A stretch of 64,000 nucleotides of DNA from Singulisphaera sp. GP187 (GCA_945869475.1 CAMBOV010000001.1:310001-374000), one strand, 5' to 3'; shown: positions 52,204-61,473, numbered from the stretch's first letter. Program-made: numbers and translations. Notes: generated from the sequence alone by a model not told the origin.

Positions 52204-52255
52204 TTGTCGCAGGTTGTCGCAGGTTGTCGCAGGGTTGTCGCAGGTTGTCGCAGGG
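52204..52255 (+). repeat. Five tandem TTGTCGCAGG decamers upstream of dnaG
   Basis: Units of 10, 10, 11, 10 and 11 bp (an extra G in units 3 and 5) run head to tail, ending 89 bp before the dnaG ATG. Unit length is close to one helical turn. Confidence 0.9.
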
Positions 52256-52344
52256 TTGTGGTGTTCTTCGTCTGTCTTTCTTTTCAGAGCGAGTTTTTTC
52301 GCTGGTTCTCGCTTGCTTTCGCTTTCGCATCGGCTTGTTCAAAC

Positions 52345-54267
52345 ATGATTCCCCAACGTTCTAGTTCCTCCGATCGAGACCGCGTTCTCGAATCAACTGA
52401 CCTCGTCGCCCTCGTTGGCGAGTCGGTGGCGCTGCGTCCAAAGGGTCGCGAGCACGTTGGACTCTGCCCATTTCACGAAGATCACAAACCGTCCTTCTCG
52501 GTTGTCACGCACAAGGCGAATGCTTTTTACAACTGTTTTTCGTGTGGTGCGAGCGGCAACGCAATTGACTTCATGATCAACTTTCACAGGATGGACTTCC
52601 CTGAAGCCCTTCAGTTTCTCGCCCATCGCGCAGGATTCGAGTTGCAAGGACGGTCGACCGACTCTCCTCGGGCGAGTGATCCCGATGGTCCAGCGGCGCT
52701 CCGTCGCGCCAACGATGCGGCGCTTCGGTTTTTCCAACGTTCCTTGGCCGATGCGGTCATCGGGACCGACGCCCGCGAGGCGCTCGCGGTGCGCCAGATC
52801 GATGCGAACTCCATCGCTGCGTTCACACTCGGCGCGGCGCCTCCCTCGGGCGACGCGTTGGTGCAGTACGTCGAGAAACTCATTGCGAATCAGCCACACG
52901 ACGGCCCGGATCGCGTCGAGCCCGCATCGATCCGTGCCTCCTTTGAGGCCGCGGGATTGGTGCGTCGACGCGGCGGCGCAGTCGACGGATTTCGCAATCG
53001 GATCATCTTTCCAATCGCCGACGAGCTCGGTCGTTGCATCGCCTTCGGAGCGCGTGCGATCGACCCGGAGGATCAGCCCAAGTACCTCAACAGCCCAGAG
53101 ACGGCGCTCTTTCACAAGTCCAAGTCGCTCTACGGAATTCATCTCGCGAAGCGTGCGATCATCCAGTCACGAACTGCGATCATCACCGAGGGGTACACCG
53201 ACGTGATCGCCTGCCATCGCGCCGGTGTCGAGAATGTGGTCGCGACACTCGGCACTGCGTTGACTCGTGAACACGCCCGCGTTCTGCAACGGCTCTGCGA
53301 CACGATCGTGCTGCTCTTCGACGGCGACTCGGCTGGACAGCGTGCCGCCGATCGCGCGCTCGAAATCTTCTTCGCTGCGCCGGTCGATCTCAAGATCTGC
53401 ACACTTCCAGATCAGCTCGATCCCGACGAACTCTTGCGACAGCCCAATGGTCGCGAACGCTTTGACGGCGCGATTGCCGCGAGCGAGGATGCACTCACGC
53501 ACCTCGTGAGTGGATTCCGAAAAGAGCTCGACGCGCGTCCAGGACTCTCAGCCCGACAACGAACGCTTGAGGCGATGCTCACCAAGTTGCTTTCGCTCGG
53601 CCTGGGATCGATCGACGGTATCCGTCGACGATTCGTCATTGATTCAATCGCGCAAACGAGCGGAGTCCCCGCGATTGAGATCGAGCGCATCCTCATGGCG
53701 AGCCGACGCGCACAGCCCCAGCCGACAGCCGGCGAGAGTGACTTCGCTCCGATCGTGATCCCCTCGATCAGTTGCAGCGCTGTGGGTGGTCCTGGACGAG
53801 GACGCGCCGAGCGTGACCTCTTGTCGATTCTGCTCGCGTGGCCCTCTGCGAGCACAGTGCGAATTGCGACGGATGATGGCGACGCGGCGCCGCTCTCCGA
53901 ATTCATCCTGCCCTCATCGATCGAAGATTCGGCAGCTCGAGCGATCTATGAACCGATCTTTCACTGGCTCGAAGAGGGAAAGTCATTTGCCATGCAAGAT
54001 CTGCTTGCGGAGCTCGTTGACCCATCTCTGAAAGCGCTCGCAATCGAACTCTATGGGCAAGGCACGAATCGCTTTGCTCAAGAAGTTGATGCCCGCGCGG
54101 GTCTCAAAATTGCTGCGACAGCACTCGACAAACTGAGCCGACGGCTTCAGCTCGCGAGCGCTCCCGCTGCCACAACACCGGAGGAATTTGCACAGCGTTT
54201 GGATCAGATCCGTGCTGCTGGGCCGAGACCTTCTGCAATCGCCAGGACGGCGAGGAGTGCGCCATGA
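52345..54267 (+). CDS. dnaG: DNA primase
   Basis: DnaG makes RNA primers at the replication fork. The 640-residue protein has the CHC2-type zinc finger (C41, H44, C64, C67), '[26 protein letters not shown]' and the RNA-polymerase domain '[25 protein letters not shown]'. The TOPRIM motifs '[17 protein letters not shown]' and '[18 protein letters not shown]' follow, then a helical C-terminal domain for helicase contact. ATG 52345 is chosen because the upstream reading lacks family similarity. rpoD follows, so this is a reduced macromolecular-synthesis operon without rpsU. Confidence 0.94.
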   Translation: MIPQRSSSSDRDRVLESTDLVALVGESVALRPKGREHVGLCPFHEDHKPSFSVVTHKANAFYNCFSCGASGNAIDFMINFHRMDFPEALQFLAHRAGFELQGRSTDSPRASDPDGPAALRRANDAALRFFQRSLADAVIGTDAREALAVRQIDANSIAAFTLGAAPPSGDALVQYVEKLIANQPHDGPDRVEPASIRASFEAAGLVRRRGGAVDGFRNRIIFPIADELGRCIAFGARAIDPEDQPKYLNSPETALFHKSKSLYGIHLAKRAIIQSRTAIITEGYTDVIACHRAGVENVVATLGTALTREHARVLQRLCDTIVLLFDGDSAGQRAADRALEIFFAAPVDLKICTLPDQLDPDELLRQPNGRERFDGAIAASEDALTHLVSGFRKELDARPGLSARQRTLEAMLTKLLSLGLGSIDGIRRRFVIDSIAQTSGVPAIEIERILMASRRAQPQPTAGESDFAPIVIPSISCSAVGGPGRGRAERDLLSILLAWPSASTVRIATDDGDAAPLSEFILPSSIEDSAARAIYEPIFHWLEEGKSFAMQDLLAELVDPSLKALAIELYGQGTNRFAQEVDARAGLKIAATALDKLSRRLQLASAPAATTPEEFAQRLDQIRAAGPRPSAIARTARSAP

Positions 54268-54305
54268 TGGTGCATGTGATTTCGTGTTCTTCTACCCCCA
54301 ATACC

Positions 54306-54329
54306 GGTCGGGAATTACCGACCAAGGAG
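54306..54329 (+). promoter_or_regulatory. Hairpin directly before the rpoD Shine-Dalgarno
   Basis: GGTCGG (54306-54311) pairs with CCGACC (54318-54323) across GAATTA. The Shine-Dalgarno AAGGAG starts at the next base (54324), 8 nt before GTG 54338. The helix could affect ribosome access or mRNA processing between dnaG and rpoD. Confidence 0.55.
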
Positions 54330-54337
54330 TATTGACC

Positions 54338-56260
54338 GTGAGCCTACTACTTCAAGAGTTGCATCCTGTCCTTCGTTCCCTCGTCCACGCTGGCCGCAAG
54401 CGCGGTTGGATCAGTTACGAGGAGTTGAATACGTGTATCCCCGATGATTTCGTCGATCCGTACCCGCTCGATGAACTGCTCGTCTTGCTCTCACAACTCA
54501 AGATCGTTCTGATCGATGAGAACGAGATGCGCACGGCGCAGCATCGTGCCTTCCCAGCGCAGTTGCAAACCGATCTTCGCTTCCTGCGCGATACCGACAA
54601 GAAGCCAAAGCGCGGTCAATCCGCCGTCTCTTCGCGCGATTCTTCGTCCGCCGTTCCAGTGACTCCAGCAGTCCGACGTCCACTCGTTGGCGCCGCCGCT
54701 GCCGCTGTGGCCGCAGCGCGAACGAAGATGCACCAGCAAGACACCGGAGCAAAGGGCGCCGACGCGTCGCCGTTCGATGATGATGGACTCGACGATGATG
54801 TGCAGAGTTCGCTTGAGTTGGCAATCGCAGAGCCGACGCCGATTCGCATTGATGATCCAATTCGTATGTACCTGACGCAGATGGGATCGATTCCCCTCTT
54901 GACGCGCGAAGAAGAAATTCGACTTGCCAAGAAGATCGAAATGAGTCGTTACATCTTTCGTCGCATGGTGCTTGAGAGCGATTACTGCGCCCGTCAAGCG
55001 GTCGAGACCTTGCAGCAAGTGCACGAAGGCACGCTGCCGTTCGACCGCACGATGCGTATCTCCACGGCTGAATCGAATGCGAAGGATCGCATCGCCGCTC
55101 GTATTCCGTACAACCTCGCGACCGTTCGCACCAAACTCGATCAGAACAATGAGATCTGGGCGCAACTCGATGCCGGCACACTGACTCCAGAGCGCGTCGA
55201 GTCGTTGCGCCAGAAACTCTGGGCAAATCGTCGCCGCATCGCAACACTTCTTGAAGAGTGCTGCCTGCGCACAGGTCGCATTCAACCGCTCATGCGCAAG
55301 CTGAGTTCGGTGAATCGCAAGTGCGTCGAGTTGTTGACGCTTCTCGAACGGGCGAACAAGAATCCCGAGCGCTACGACGCAGAAGATCTCCATGTCATGC
55401 GCGAAGAGTTGGATGGACTTCGCAATCTCGTGCTCGAGGATCCAACCGACCTCGCGCGACGGGTGCGTGCCATTTCATGCATCTTTGTTGAGCATGAGTT
55501 GGCCAAGCGCGCGCTCTCGGGCGGGAACCTTCGACTCGTCGTCTCGATCGCCAAGAAGTATCGCAACCGCGGTCTCCCATTCCTCGACATCATCCAGGAA
55601 GGCAACACCGGACTCATGCGTGCCGTCGACAAGTACGAGTACAAGCGTGGCTATAAGTTCTCAACCTATGCGACCTGGTGGATTCGTCAGGCGATCACCC
55701 GTGCCATCGCCGATCACGCACGAACGATTCGCGTGCCGGTGCACATGATCGAGACGATGTCGAAGTTGCGCAATATCCAGAAGCACCTCTTGCAGGAGCT
55801 GGGACATGAGCCCAACCACGATGAGATCGCGGCGAAGGCCAAGATGCCCGTCGAAGAGGTGAAGCGCGTGTTGAAGATTTCGCGCCATCCAATTTCACTC
55901 GACCGACCCGTCGGCGAGAGCGAAGACTCGCACTTCGGCGACTTCATCGAAGACGAACGGCAAGAGGCTCCGAGCATCTCGGCTGGAAGCGAAATGCTGC
56001 GGACACGCATCAACGACGTCTTGAAGACCCTCACCTATCGCGAACGCGAGATCTTGAAACTGCGCTACGGAATCGGCGACGGATACACCTACACCCTCGA
56101 AGAGGTCGGTCGCATTTTCAAGGTGACTCGCGAGCGCGTCCGCCAAGTCGAGAGCAAAGCACTTCGCAAACTGCAGCACCCCGTGCGTCGTCAGCGACTC
56201 ACGAGCTTCATGCAGAGCGAGGATGGCAGCGAAGCTGAGATCCCAACCGTCATGGAGTGA
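54338..56260 (+). CDS. rpoD: RNA polymerase primary sigma factor
   Basis: The 640-residue sigma-70 has region 1.1 at the start ('[27 protein letters not shown]') and an Ala-rich linker (about 105-150). Region 1.2 is '[30 protein letters not shown]'; a long non-conserved region follows. Region 2 is '[58 protein letters not shown]', with region 3 '[10 protein letters not shown]' after it. Region 4 is '[48 protein letters not shown]'. The start GTG has a good AAGGAG. It recognises housekeeping promoters. Confidence 0.95.
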   Translation: MSLLLQELHPVLRSLVHAGRKRGWISYEELNTCIPDDFVDPYPLDELLVLLSQLKIVLIDENEMRTAQHRAFPAQLQTDLRFLRDTDKKPKRGQSAVSSRDSSSAVPVTPAVRRPLVGAAAAAVAAARTKMHQQDTGAKGADASPFDDDGLDDDVQSSLELAIAEPTPIRIDDPIRMYLTQMGSIPLLTREEEIRLAKKIEMSRYIFRRMVLESDYCARQAVETLQQVHEGTLPFDRTMRISTAESNAKDRIAARIPYNLATVRTKLDQNNEIWAQLDAGTLTPERVESLRQKLWANRRRIATLLEECCLRTGRIQPLMRKLSSVNRKCVELLTLLERANKNPERYDAEDLHVMREELDGLRNLVLEDPTDLARRVRAISCIFVEHELAKRALSGGNLRLVVSIAKKYRNRGLPFLDIIQEGNTGLMRAVDKYEYKRGYKFSTYATWWIRQAITRAIADHARTIRVPVHMIETMSKLRNIQKHLLQELGHEPNHDEIAAKAKMPVEEVKRVLKISRHPISLDRPVGESEDSHFGDFIEDERQEAPSISAGSEMLRTRINDVLKTLTYREREILKLRYGIGDGYTYTLEEVGRIFKVTRERVRQVESKALRKLQHPVRRQRLTSFMQSEDGSEAEIPTVME

Positions 56261-56347
56261 CGCACACACACGGTCGGTGTCACGAAGGCGTGGCGGTTTT
56301 GTCAGAGCTCTCACGGGCCAGTACCGTGGCGGCTTCGATAAGACCGC

Positions 56348-56353
56348 TACACT
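56348..56353 (+). promoter_or_regulatory. -10 hexamer TACACT of the WXG100 gene
   Basis: TACACT lies 6 nt before ATG 56360. The same TACACT plus 6 nt arrangement occurs at the ftsK-like gene of this module. Confidence 0.5.
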
Positions 56354-56359
56354 TCGTTT

Positions 56360-56632
56360 ATGGCTAAGGCGGTCGTCGATCCCAATGAACTGCGGCGATT
56401 TGCAGGTGACTTGCGCAAGTTCAATCAAGACTTGCAGTCGGGCATCTCGACCATCGGCGGCCGAATGAACACGCTCTCGCAGACGTGGCGCGATCAGGAG
56501 CAGCAGAAGTTCGCCGAGGAGTTCGACCAGACGCTCAAAGTGTTGCAGCGGCTCATGAAGTCGAGTGAAGAGCACATCCCGTTCCTATTGCGCAAGGCCG
56601 ATCGGATCGACGAATACCTGCAACAGCGGTAA
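56360..56632 (+). CDS. WXG100-family (ESAT-6-like) small protein
   Basis: The 90-residue all-helical protein fits WXG100 size and layout: helix, central turn with Trp, helix. The turn reads 'LSQTWRDQEQQKFAEEF', so the usual WXG is WRD; the downstream 'FAEEF' spacing matches the family. No signal peptide is present. WXG100 proteins are dimeric substrates of type VII (ESX/Ess) secretion. The neighbouring FtsK/SpoIIIE ATPase with two membrane spans supports this. It starts the module just after rpoD. Confidence 0.83.
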   Translation: MAKAVVDPNELRRFAGDLRKFNQDLQSGISTIGGRMNTLSQTWRDQEQQKFAEEFDQTLKVLQRLMKSSEEHIPFLLRKADRIDEYLQQR

Positions 56633-56658
56633 TCGTGACGACGAGATGAGATTCGCCG

Positions 56659-57291
56659 ATGGATGCAGGTGCAAATCTTCGCGACGCCCGAACGTTGATG
56701 GCCGCCAAGGCGATCTTGGTGAAAGCGGGTCGATCGTTTGCGACGGCAATCGAAGAGGCGCAATCCGATGCCGAACGGTTTGGGATGTGGCTCGATGGTG
56801 AAGGACAAGCGCACTGGGATCGCCAGCGCCGACTTCGCACCGAAAAACTGAATATCGACAAATCGGCGCTTTTTCGCAAGCAGATTCAGCCGACAGCCGA
56901 TGGTCGACCGCCATCGGTGATCGACGAGAAGCGTGCGGTCGCACGCTCCGAAGTGGCGCTTCAACACGCCGAATCCTGCCTGCGCAATCTCAAGCGCTGG
57001 CGGGGTGAGTATCAACGACTGCTCGCGCAGTTTCGTGCGGGGATGAATCCCCTCTCGCACTATGTCGATCAGGTTGTTCCCACGGCGACCGCTTCGCTGA
57101 ACCGGATGGCGCAAGCGATCGACGCGTACCTCGCAACAACGGTGAAGCGCACCGATGCCGGCGAGAGCGAATCGTTGACGCAGATGCCCCGCGATTCGAG
57201 TGCGTCGGGCGGTCTGGGATCGATTCGCCGTGGAACCGATGAACCAACTGGTCCGGTGCGTGAACCAGAGAGTGAACCTCCCCAGTCATGA
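56659..57291 (+). CDS. Coiled-coil protein of the WXG100/FtsK module
   Basis: This 210-residue protein is not recognised. It is mainly long charged helices ('DEKRAVARSEVALQHAESCLRNLKRWRGEYQRLLAQFRAGMNPL'), then a Ser/Gly/Pro-rich tail of about 45 residues. A single 'LKRWRGEYQRLLAQF' stretch carries a W-R-G that resembles a WXG turn, so it may be an elongated ESX substrate or chaperone. There is no signal peptide or membrane span. It lies between the WXG100 gene (26 bp) and a third small gene (ATGA overlap). Confidence 0.6.
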   Translation: MDAGANLRDARTLMAAKAILVKAGRSFATAIEEAQSDAERFGMWLDGEGQAHWDRQRRLRTEKLNIDKSALFRKQIQPTADGRPPSVIDEKRAVARSEVALQHAESCLRNLKRWRGEYQRLLAQFRAGMNPLSHYVDQVVPTATASLNRMAQAIDAYLATTVKRTDAGESESLTQMPRDSSASGGLGSIRRGTDEPTGPVREPESEPPQS

Positions 57292-57512
57292 GCGACGCGA
57301 GCAGCAAAGCGAAGATAAAGGAGACATTGCGCACGATGCACGAGCAGTGGAATGGTCTCAAGAGCGAGTGGCGCGACTCGGCGTGTGAGGCGATGCAACG
57401 TGAGGCCGTCGAGAGCGCCGACGACGCGGTTCGTATGGCCATTCTCGCCCTCGAGCAGATTGGCGAGGCGATCGCACGAGCTCGCCAAGAGTGTGGTGCA
57501 AATGAGAGCTGA
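57288..57512 (+). CDS. Second small WXG-like helical protein
   Basis: The 74-residue protein is helical with a central 'LKSEWRDSACEAMQREAVESA', again a W-R-D turn like the WXG100 protein at 56360. It is shorter than typical WXG100 proteins, with a short first helix. It starts by ATGA overlap with the coiled-coil gene and ends 33 bp before the FtsK-like gene. It may form a heterodimer with one of the two upstream proteins, as EsxA/EsxB do. Confidence 0.65.
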   Translation: MSDASSKAKIKETLRTMHEQWNGLKSEWRDSACEAMQREAVESADDAVRMAILALEQIGEAIARARQECGANES

Positions 57513-57533
57513 CATCCGCGCGCAACGACTCCA

Positions 57534-57539
57534 TACACT
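57534..57539 (+). promoter_or_regulatory. -10 hexamer TACACT of the FtsK-like gene
   Basis: TACACT lies 6 nt before ATG 57546 and just after the preceding stop, giving the ATPase its own start in addition to read-through. Confidence 0.5.
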
Positions 57540-57545
57540 TTGGGA

Positions 57546-60500
57546 ATGAGCCGCACTGCTGACGCAACGCCGACCTTGCGTGGGCAGGACCTTCGTACGC
57601 GGACACTTCGTGTCATGCGAACGCTGCTCTGTGCTCCGGCTGAGCGGGTCGAGGCTCTTGAGCGACTCAGGCTCGCGACGGCCGCTGCGCAAGAAACTGA
57701 AGCGAAACTGCATGCGAACAATTCCCAAGCGATTCACGACGAACGCGTGCGATCGCAGACCGTGGCGGTGACCACACTCGGGCGCGCTCGCGCGGAGTCG
57801 GACGAACGACTCGCGCGACAGATCGCCCGCATCGATACAAGCCTTGCCGAGGCGCAGAAAAGCGAGCAGCGCGATCACCTCAACAAGCTCGAGCAGATCG
57901 AACAGACTGCGCAAGAGGATGAATGGACCGCGGACGCAATGTTTGAATCACAAGAACCACGCCCGGGCGTCGAGTTCGAAGAACTTCGGGTCGCAACGGA
58001 TCGATTGCTCGCGACTGTCGCAGAACAGATCGAGGCGGCAGAGTCACTGCTCAATCGCGCGCACATGCGCCGTCCAGTGATCGACGAGGTCGCTCCGAGT
58101 GCGAGCGAACGCAGCGCAGCGTCGGTTCTTGCTGACCAAGCAGAGAGCGCGCGCAGAGTTGTCGAACAACTCCGCAGTGAGACACGCGCGCGCATGCTTC
58201 GATTGATCATGGTGCATCTCTGCGCGCTCGTCGCGTGGGGTGCAGTTGGTGGTTTTCTTGCCTTGTTGTGCGCTCAGTGGACGGGCGTCTCGTGGCCAAT
58301 GGGCGTCATCGCTGGAGTGGTCGTTGGAACAGTCGTCCAGGTGCTCTTGTTTCTCTGGGCGGGACGACGGCTTGGAAAGATCGCAGACAATCTCAGCGCT
58401 GTCGAGGTGATCGCTTCGAATGCGGCACGTATTGCGCTCGAGCAAGGGGTACAGCGCCGAGCCGATCATGAGAAGTTGATTCTTAGCCAACACCGGACTG
58501 AACGAGCAGACGCAAAGCGCCGAGTTCAACCTGCAAGCCGCGAACTCGATGCTCGTCACCTCAAGCAGCAGCAGCGAGTCAGCGAGGGAGCCGCAACCTT
58601 GCGGCGAAACTCGATCGCGCAGCACACGGCGACCGTGGCAACCGCCGAGCGCCTCTGCGCCGAGGCGCACACACAGTTGCACGCTGTCAACGATCACCGA
58701 GTCGGCTCAGAGTCGCAGCGCCACAACGAACGGGTGACCGAGATCCGCGCGCGTGATGCCGAGGTCGGCGCTGACATTGCATCGCGATGGATCGAGGCGC
58801 GTGACCAGACTGCACGCGACTACCACGAGATCTCACAGATTGATCGGGGGCTCTTCGCGCCATGGACCGATTCGAGTTGGAGGACATTTGACGGAGTGTC
58901 CTCATCACTCGCCGCGGCGAAAGTCGGCTCAGTTCGAGTGCGGCTCGATGCCATCCCTGGGGCGCTCCCCACAGAATCCGAACTTGCGTGGCCCGCAGGA
59001 TCGCCCACGCAACTGCTGCTGCCTGTGGTGTTGGCGTTGCCATCCCATGCCTCGATGCTGATCGAGACCGATCATGCAGGTCGCGCGGGTGGAATCGAAC
59101 TCCTCCAAGGGACGATGCTGCGCATTCTCACGGCGCTGCCTCCGGGATCCGCTCGCTTCACGATCATCGATCCCGTTGGACTCGGTGAGGGATTCGCGGC
59201 ATTCATGCATCTTGCGGACGACGCCGAGCACTTGATCGGTGAACGAGTCTGGACCGATGGGCGACACATTGAGCAGCGTCTCACCGACCTCTGCGACCAC
59301 ATGGAGACGGTCATCCAGAAGTTCTTGCGCAATGAGTTTTCGAACCTCGATGAGTACAACCAGCAGGCTGGCGAGATTGCCGAGCCCTACCGATTTCTCG
59401 TCTTCTGCGACTTTCCAGCCAACGTCTCCGAAGTCGCTGCGCGAAAGCTCGCGAGCATTGTCAATAGCGGCGCTCGATGCGGCGTCTTTACGATCATCCT
59501 GCGCGACACGCGACAACCGATCCCAGCGGGGGTCGATCTGCAGGACATTCGCAGCAAGTCGCTCTGTCTGCATTGGAAACACGACCGATTCGGAGTCGAT
59601 CACGATCCGGTCAATCAGTTCGAGTTCGCAACAGAGCCGCTGCCGAGCAACGAACAGACGATGGAGCTGCTTCGCGCAATCGCGCGAACGGCCAAGAAGG
59701 CGAAGCGGGTTGAAGTGCCCTTCTCAGCGATCGCTCCCCGCGATGATGCGATCTGGAGTGAGTCGGCGGCGCAGACGATTCAAGTGGCACTCGGGCGATC
59801 GGGAGCGATGCGACTTCAGCAGATCACGCTCGGAGTGGGAACGAGTCAACACGCGCTCATTGCGGGAAAGACAGGCTCAGGAAAGTCGACGCTCTTTCAT
59901 GCGTTGATCACAAATCTCGCCCTTCGTTATAGCCCCGACGAGGCCGAACTCTGGCTGATCGACTTCAAGAAGGGTGTGGAGTTTCGTACGTACGCAACCA
60001 ACAAACTCCCGCACGCTCGAGCCGTCGCCGTCGAGAGTGACCGTGAGTTTGGTCTCTCAGTCTTGCGGGGACTCGATGCCGAACTGCGCCGCCGCGGAGA
60101 GATTTTTCGCGAGAAGTCGGTGCAGGATCTCGCGGGCTATCGGCGACTCGGAGCCGCTGAAGTCATCCCGCGTTCGCTGCTCATCGTGGATGAGTTTCAA
60201 GAACTCTTCACCGAAGATGACAAGGTCTCCGAGGAGTCTGCGCTCTTGCTCGATCGCCTCGTGCGACAGGGTCGTGCCTTCGGAATGCACGTCATTCTTG
60301 GATCGCAAACACTCGGCGGCGCCTATTCAATTGCCCGCGCGACGATGGGTCAGATGGCGATCCGCATCGCTCTGCAATGCAATGAAGCAGATTCGCAGCT
60401 CATTCTCTCGGACGACAATGTCGCGGCACGCTTGCTCTCGCGCCCTGGCGAGGCGATCTACAACGACGCCGGCGGACTCGTCGAAGGAAACAATCCTTTT

Positions 60501-61451
60501 CAAGTCGTCTGGCTCCCGGATGATGAGCGCGATCGGGTGCTCGCGAAAGTGCGCGCACATTGCGCGCGGAATCCGCCGAAGCGGCAGTCTGAGATGATTC
60601 TTTTTGAGGGCAACGCTCCGGCAGAATTCGAGTCGAATCGGCTCATGCGCGCGGCGCGAGCCCGTCGAGAGAGGGCGACGATGAGCGGTCCACCACTGCT
60701 CTGGTTTGGCGATGCGATTTCGATCAAAGACCCCACTGCTGTTGCGCTTCGTCGACAGACTGGAACCAACATCATGCTCGTGGGACAGCGCGACGATGCA
60801 GCGCTCGCGATCGCTGCCGCATCGATGGTCTCGCTTGCTGCACAGATGAATCCCGCCCTTGCGCAGGTTGTCTTGCTTGACGGAACGCCACCGGACGATC
60901 CAACATTCGGTCACCTCGCCGCGCTGCACTCACAACTTGGACTTGGCGCAGAGACAGGCGGTCTTCGCGATTGTGAAACACTTCTCACTCGCGCCACTGC
61001 TGAACTCGTGCGCCGGCAGAGTGATCTAACTCTCTCGCCACCACCCTGCCTCGTGCTCGTCCATGCGATTCATCGTTTTCGAAGCCTTCGACGCGATGAG
61101 GATGACTACAGCTTCTCGTCGTCAAGCCAGACCGTTGCAACACCCGATCGACAACTCGCAACGTTGCTGCGTGAGGGCCCAACGCTCGGGATACACGTGC
61201 TGGTCACCTGCGATAGCGCAGCGAATCTCGCCCGCTCATTCGATCGCAATTCGATCCGCGAGTTCGAGTGGCGAATGCTTTTTCAGGTGAGCGCATCCGA
61301 TTCCAGCACTCTGATCGATTCTCCTGTCGCGAGCCGATTGGGTCCGCAACGGGTGCTCCTGCACAGCGAAGAAACAGGCACTCAGGAGAAGTTTCGACCG
61401 TATGCGTGGCCGACATCGCAGTGGCTGAGTGAATTCTTCGCGCGGGGCTGA
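57546..61451 (+). CDS. FtsK/SpoIIIE-family membrane ATPase, EccC/EssC-like
   Basis: The 1301-residue protein has an N-terminal coiled coil (about 1-215), two membrane spans ('LIMVHLCALVAWGAVGGFLALLC', 'GVIAGVVVGTVVQVLLFLWAG', about 218-275) and a second coiled coil (about 280-430). Three RecA-like modules follow. Module 1 (about 500-650) lacks a P-loop. Module 2 has Walker A GKTGSGKST (about 773) and Walker B 'SLLIVDEF' (about 878). Module 3 (about 1065-1280) has 'LVGQRDDAAL' in place of a P-loop. The spans plus tandem ATPases match the EccC/EssC motor that exports WXG100 proteins; FHA or EccB/D/E partners are absent. A DNA-pump role is less likely because no FtsK gamma domain is seen. Confidence 0.85.
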   Translation: MSRTADATPTLRGQDLRTRTLRVMRTLLCAPAERVEALERLRLATAAAQETEAKLHANNSQAIHDERVRSQTVAVTTLGRARAESDERLARQIARIDTSLAEAQKSEQRDHLNKLEQIEQTAQEDEWTADAMFESQEPRPGVEFEELRVATDRLLATVAEQIEAAESLLNRAHMRRPVIDEVAPSASERSAASVLADQAESARRVVEQLRSETRARMLRLIMVHLCALVAWGAVGGFLALLCAQWTGVSWPMGVIAGVVVGTVVQVLLFLWAGRRLGKIADNLSAVEVIASNAARIALEQGVQRRADHEKLILSQHRTERADAKRRVQPASRELDARHLKQQQRVSEGAATLRRNSIAQHTATVATAERLCAEAHTQLHAVNDHRVGSESQRHNERVTEIRARDAEVGADIASRWIEARDQTARDYHEISQIDRGLFAPWTDSSWRTFDGVSSSLAAAKVGSVRVRLDAIPGALPTESELAWPAGSPTQLLLPVVLALPSHASMLIETDHAGRAGGIELLQGTMLRILTALPPGSARFTIIDPVGLGEGFAAFMHLADDAEHLIGERVWTDGRHIEQRLTDLCDHMETVIQKFLRNEFSNLDEYNQQAGEIAEPYRFLVFCDFPANVSEVAARKLASIVNSGARCGVFTIILRDTRQPIPAGVDLQDIRSKSLCLHWKHDRFGVDHDPVNQFEFATEPLPSNEQTMELLRAIARTAKKAKRVEVPFSAIAPRDDAIWSESAAQTIQVALGRSGAMRLQQITLGVGTSQHALIAGKTGSGKSTLFHALITNLALRYSPDEAELWLIDFKKGVEFRTYATNKLPHARAVAVESDREFGLSVLRGLDAELRRRGEIFREKSVQDLAGYRRLGAAEVIPRSLLIVDEFQELFTEDDKVSEESALLLDRLVRQGRAFGMHVILGSQTLGGAYSIARATMGQMAIRIALQCNEADSQLILSDDNVAARLLSRPGEAIYNDAGGLVEGNNPFQVVWLPDDERDRVLAKVRAHCARNPPKRQSEMILFEGNAPAEFESNRLMRAARARRERATMSGPPLLWFGDAISIKDPTAVALRRQTGTNIMLVGQRDDAALAIAAASMVSLAAQMNPALAQVVLLDGTPPDDPTFGHLAALHSQLGLGAETGGLRDCETLLTRATAELVRRQSDLTLSPPPCLVLVHAIHRFRSLRRDEDDYSFSSSSQTVATPDRQLATLLREGPTLGIHVLVTCDSAANLARSFDRNSIREFEWRMLFQVSASDSSTLIDSPVASRLGPQRVLLHSEETGTQEKFRPYAWPTSQWLSEFFARG

Positions 61452-61457
61452 CCGCGC

Positions 61458-61463
61458 TATGCT
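61458..61463 (+). promoter_or_regulatory. -10 hexamer TATGCT of tRNA-Val(TAC)
   Basis: It lies exactly 10 nt before the mature tRNA 5' end and only 7 bp after the FtsK-like stop. Confidence 0.6.
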
Positions 61464-61473
61464 CCAAGGCTTC

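Larger units (their letters stand above)
51793..52344 (+). other. 552-bp non-coding leader region of dnaG-rpoD
   Basis: No convincing gene is present. The region holds a consensus TATAAT (51894-51899), a folded RNA segment (51908-52068), then a U-rich, purine-poor stretch with five decamer repeats (52204-52255), and reaches dnaG at 52345. The open frame from 52063 through dnaG has a composition unlike any neighbour and is judged non-coding. If one transcript starts near 51907, dnaG has a leader of about 440 nt, very long for this window. Confidence 0.6.

Noticed and set aside
52204-52255. The decamer array as a CRISPR
   Set aside because: The units are contiguous with no spacers, and no cas gene is present.
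52063-52344. Open frame running in front of dnaG
   Set aside because: It encodes Phe/Ser/Val/Arg-rich sequence built partly from the decamer repeats. The primase N-terminus starts at 52345.
57546-61451. The FtsK-like ATPase as a chromosome-partition DNA pump
   Set aside because: There is no C-terminal gamma winged-helix domain and it is embedded among WXG-like genes. The coiled-coil plus tandem-ATPase layout is closer to EccC.
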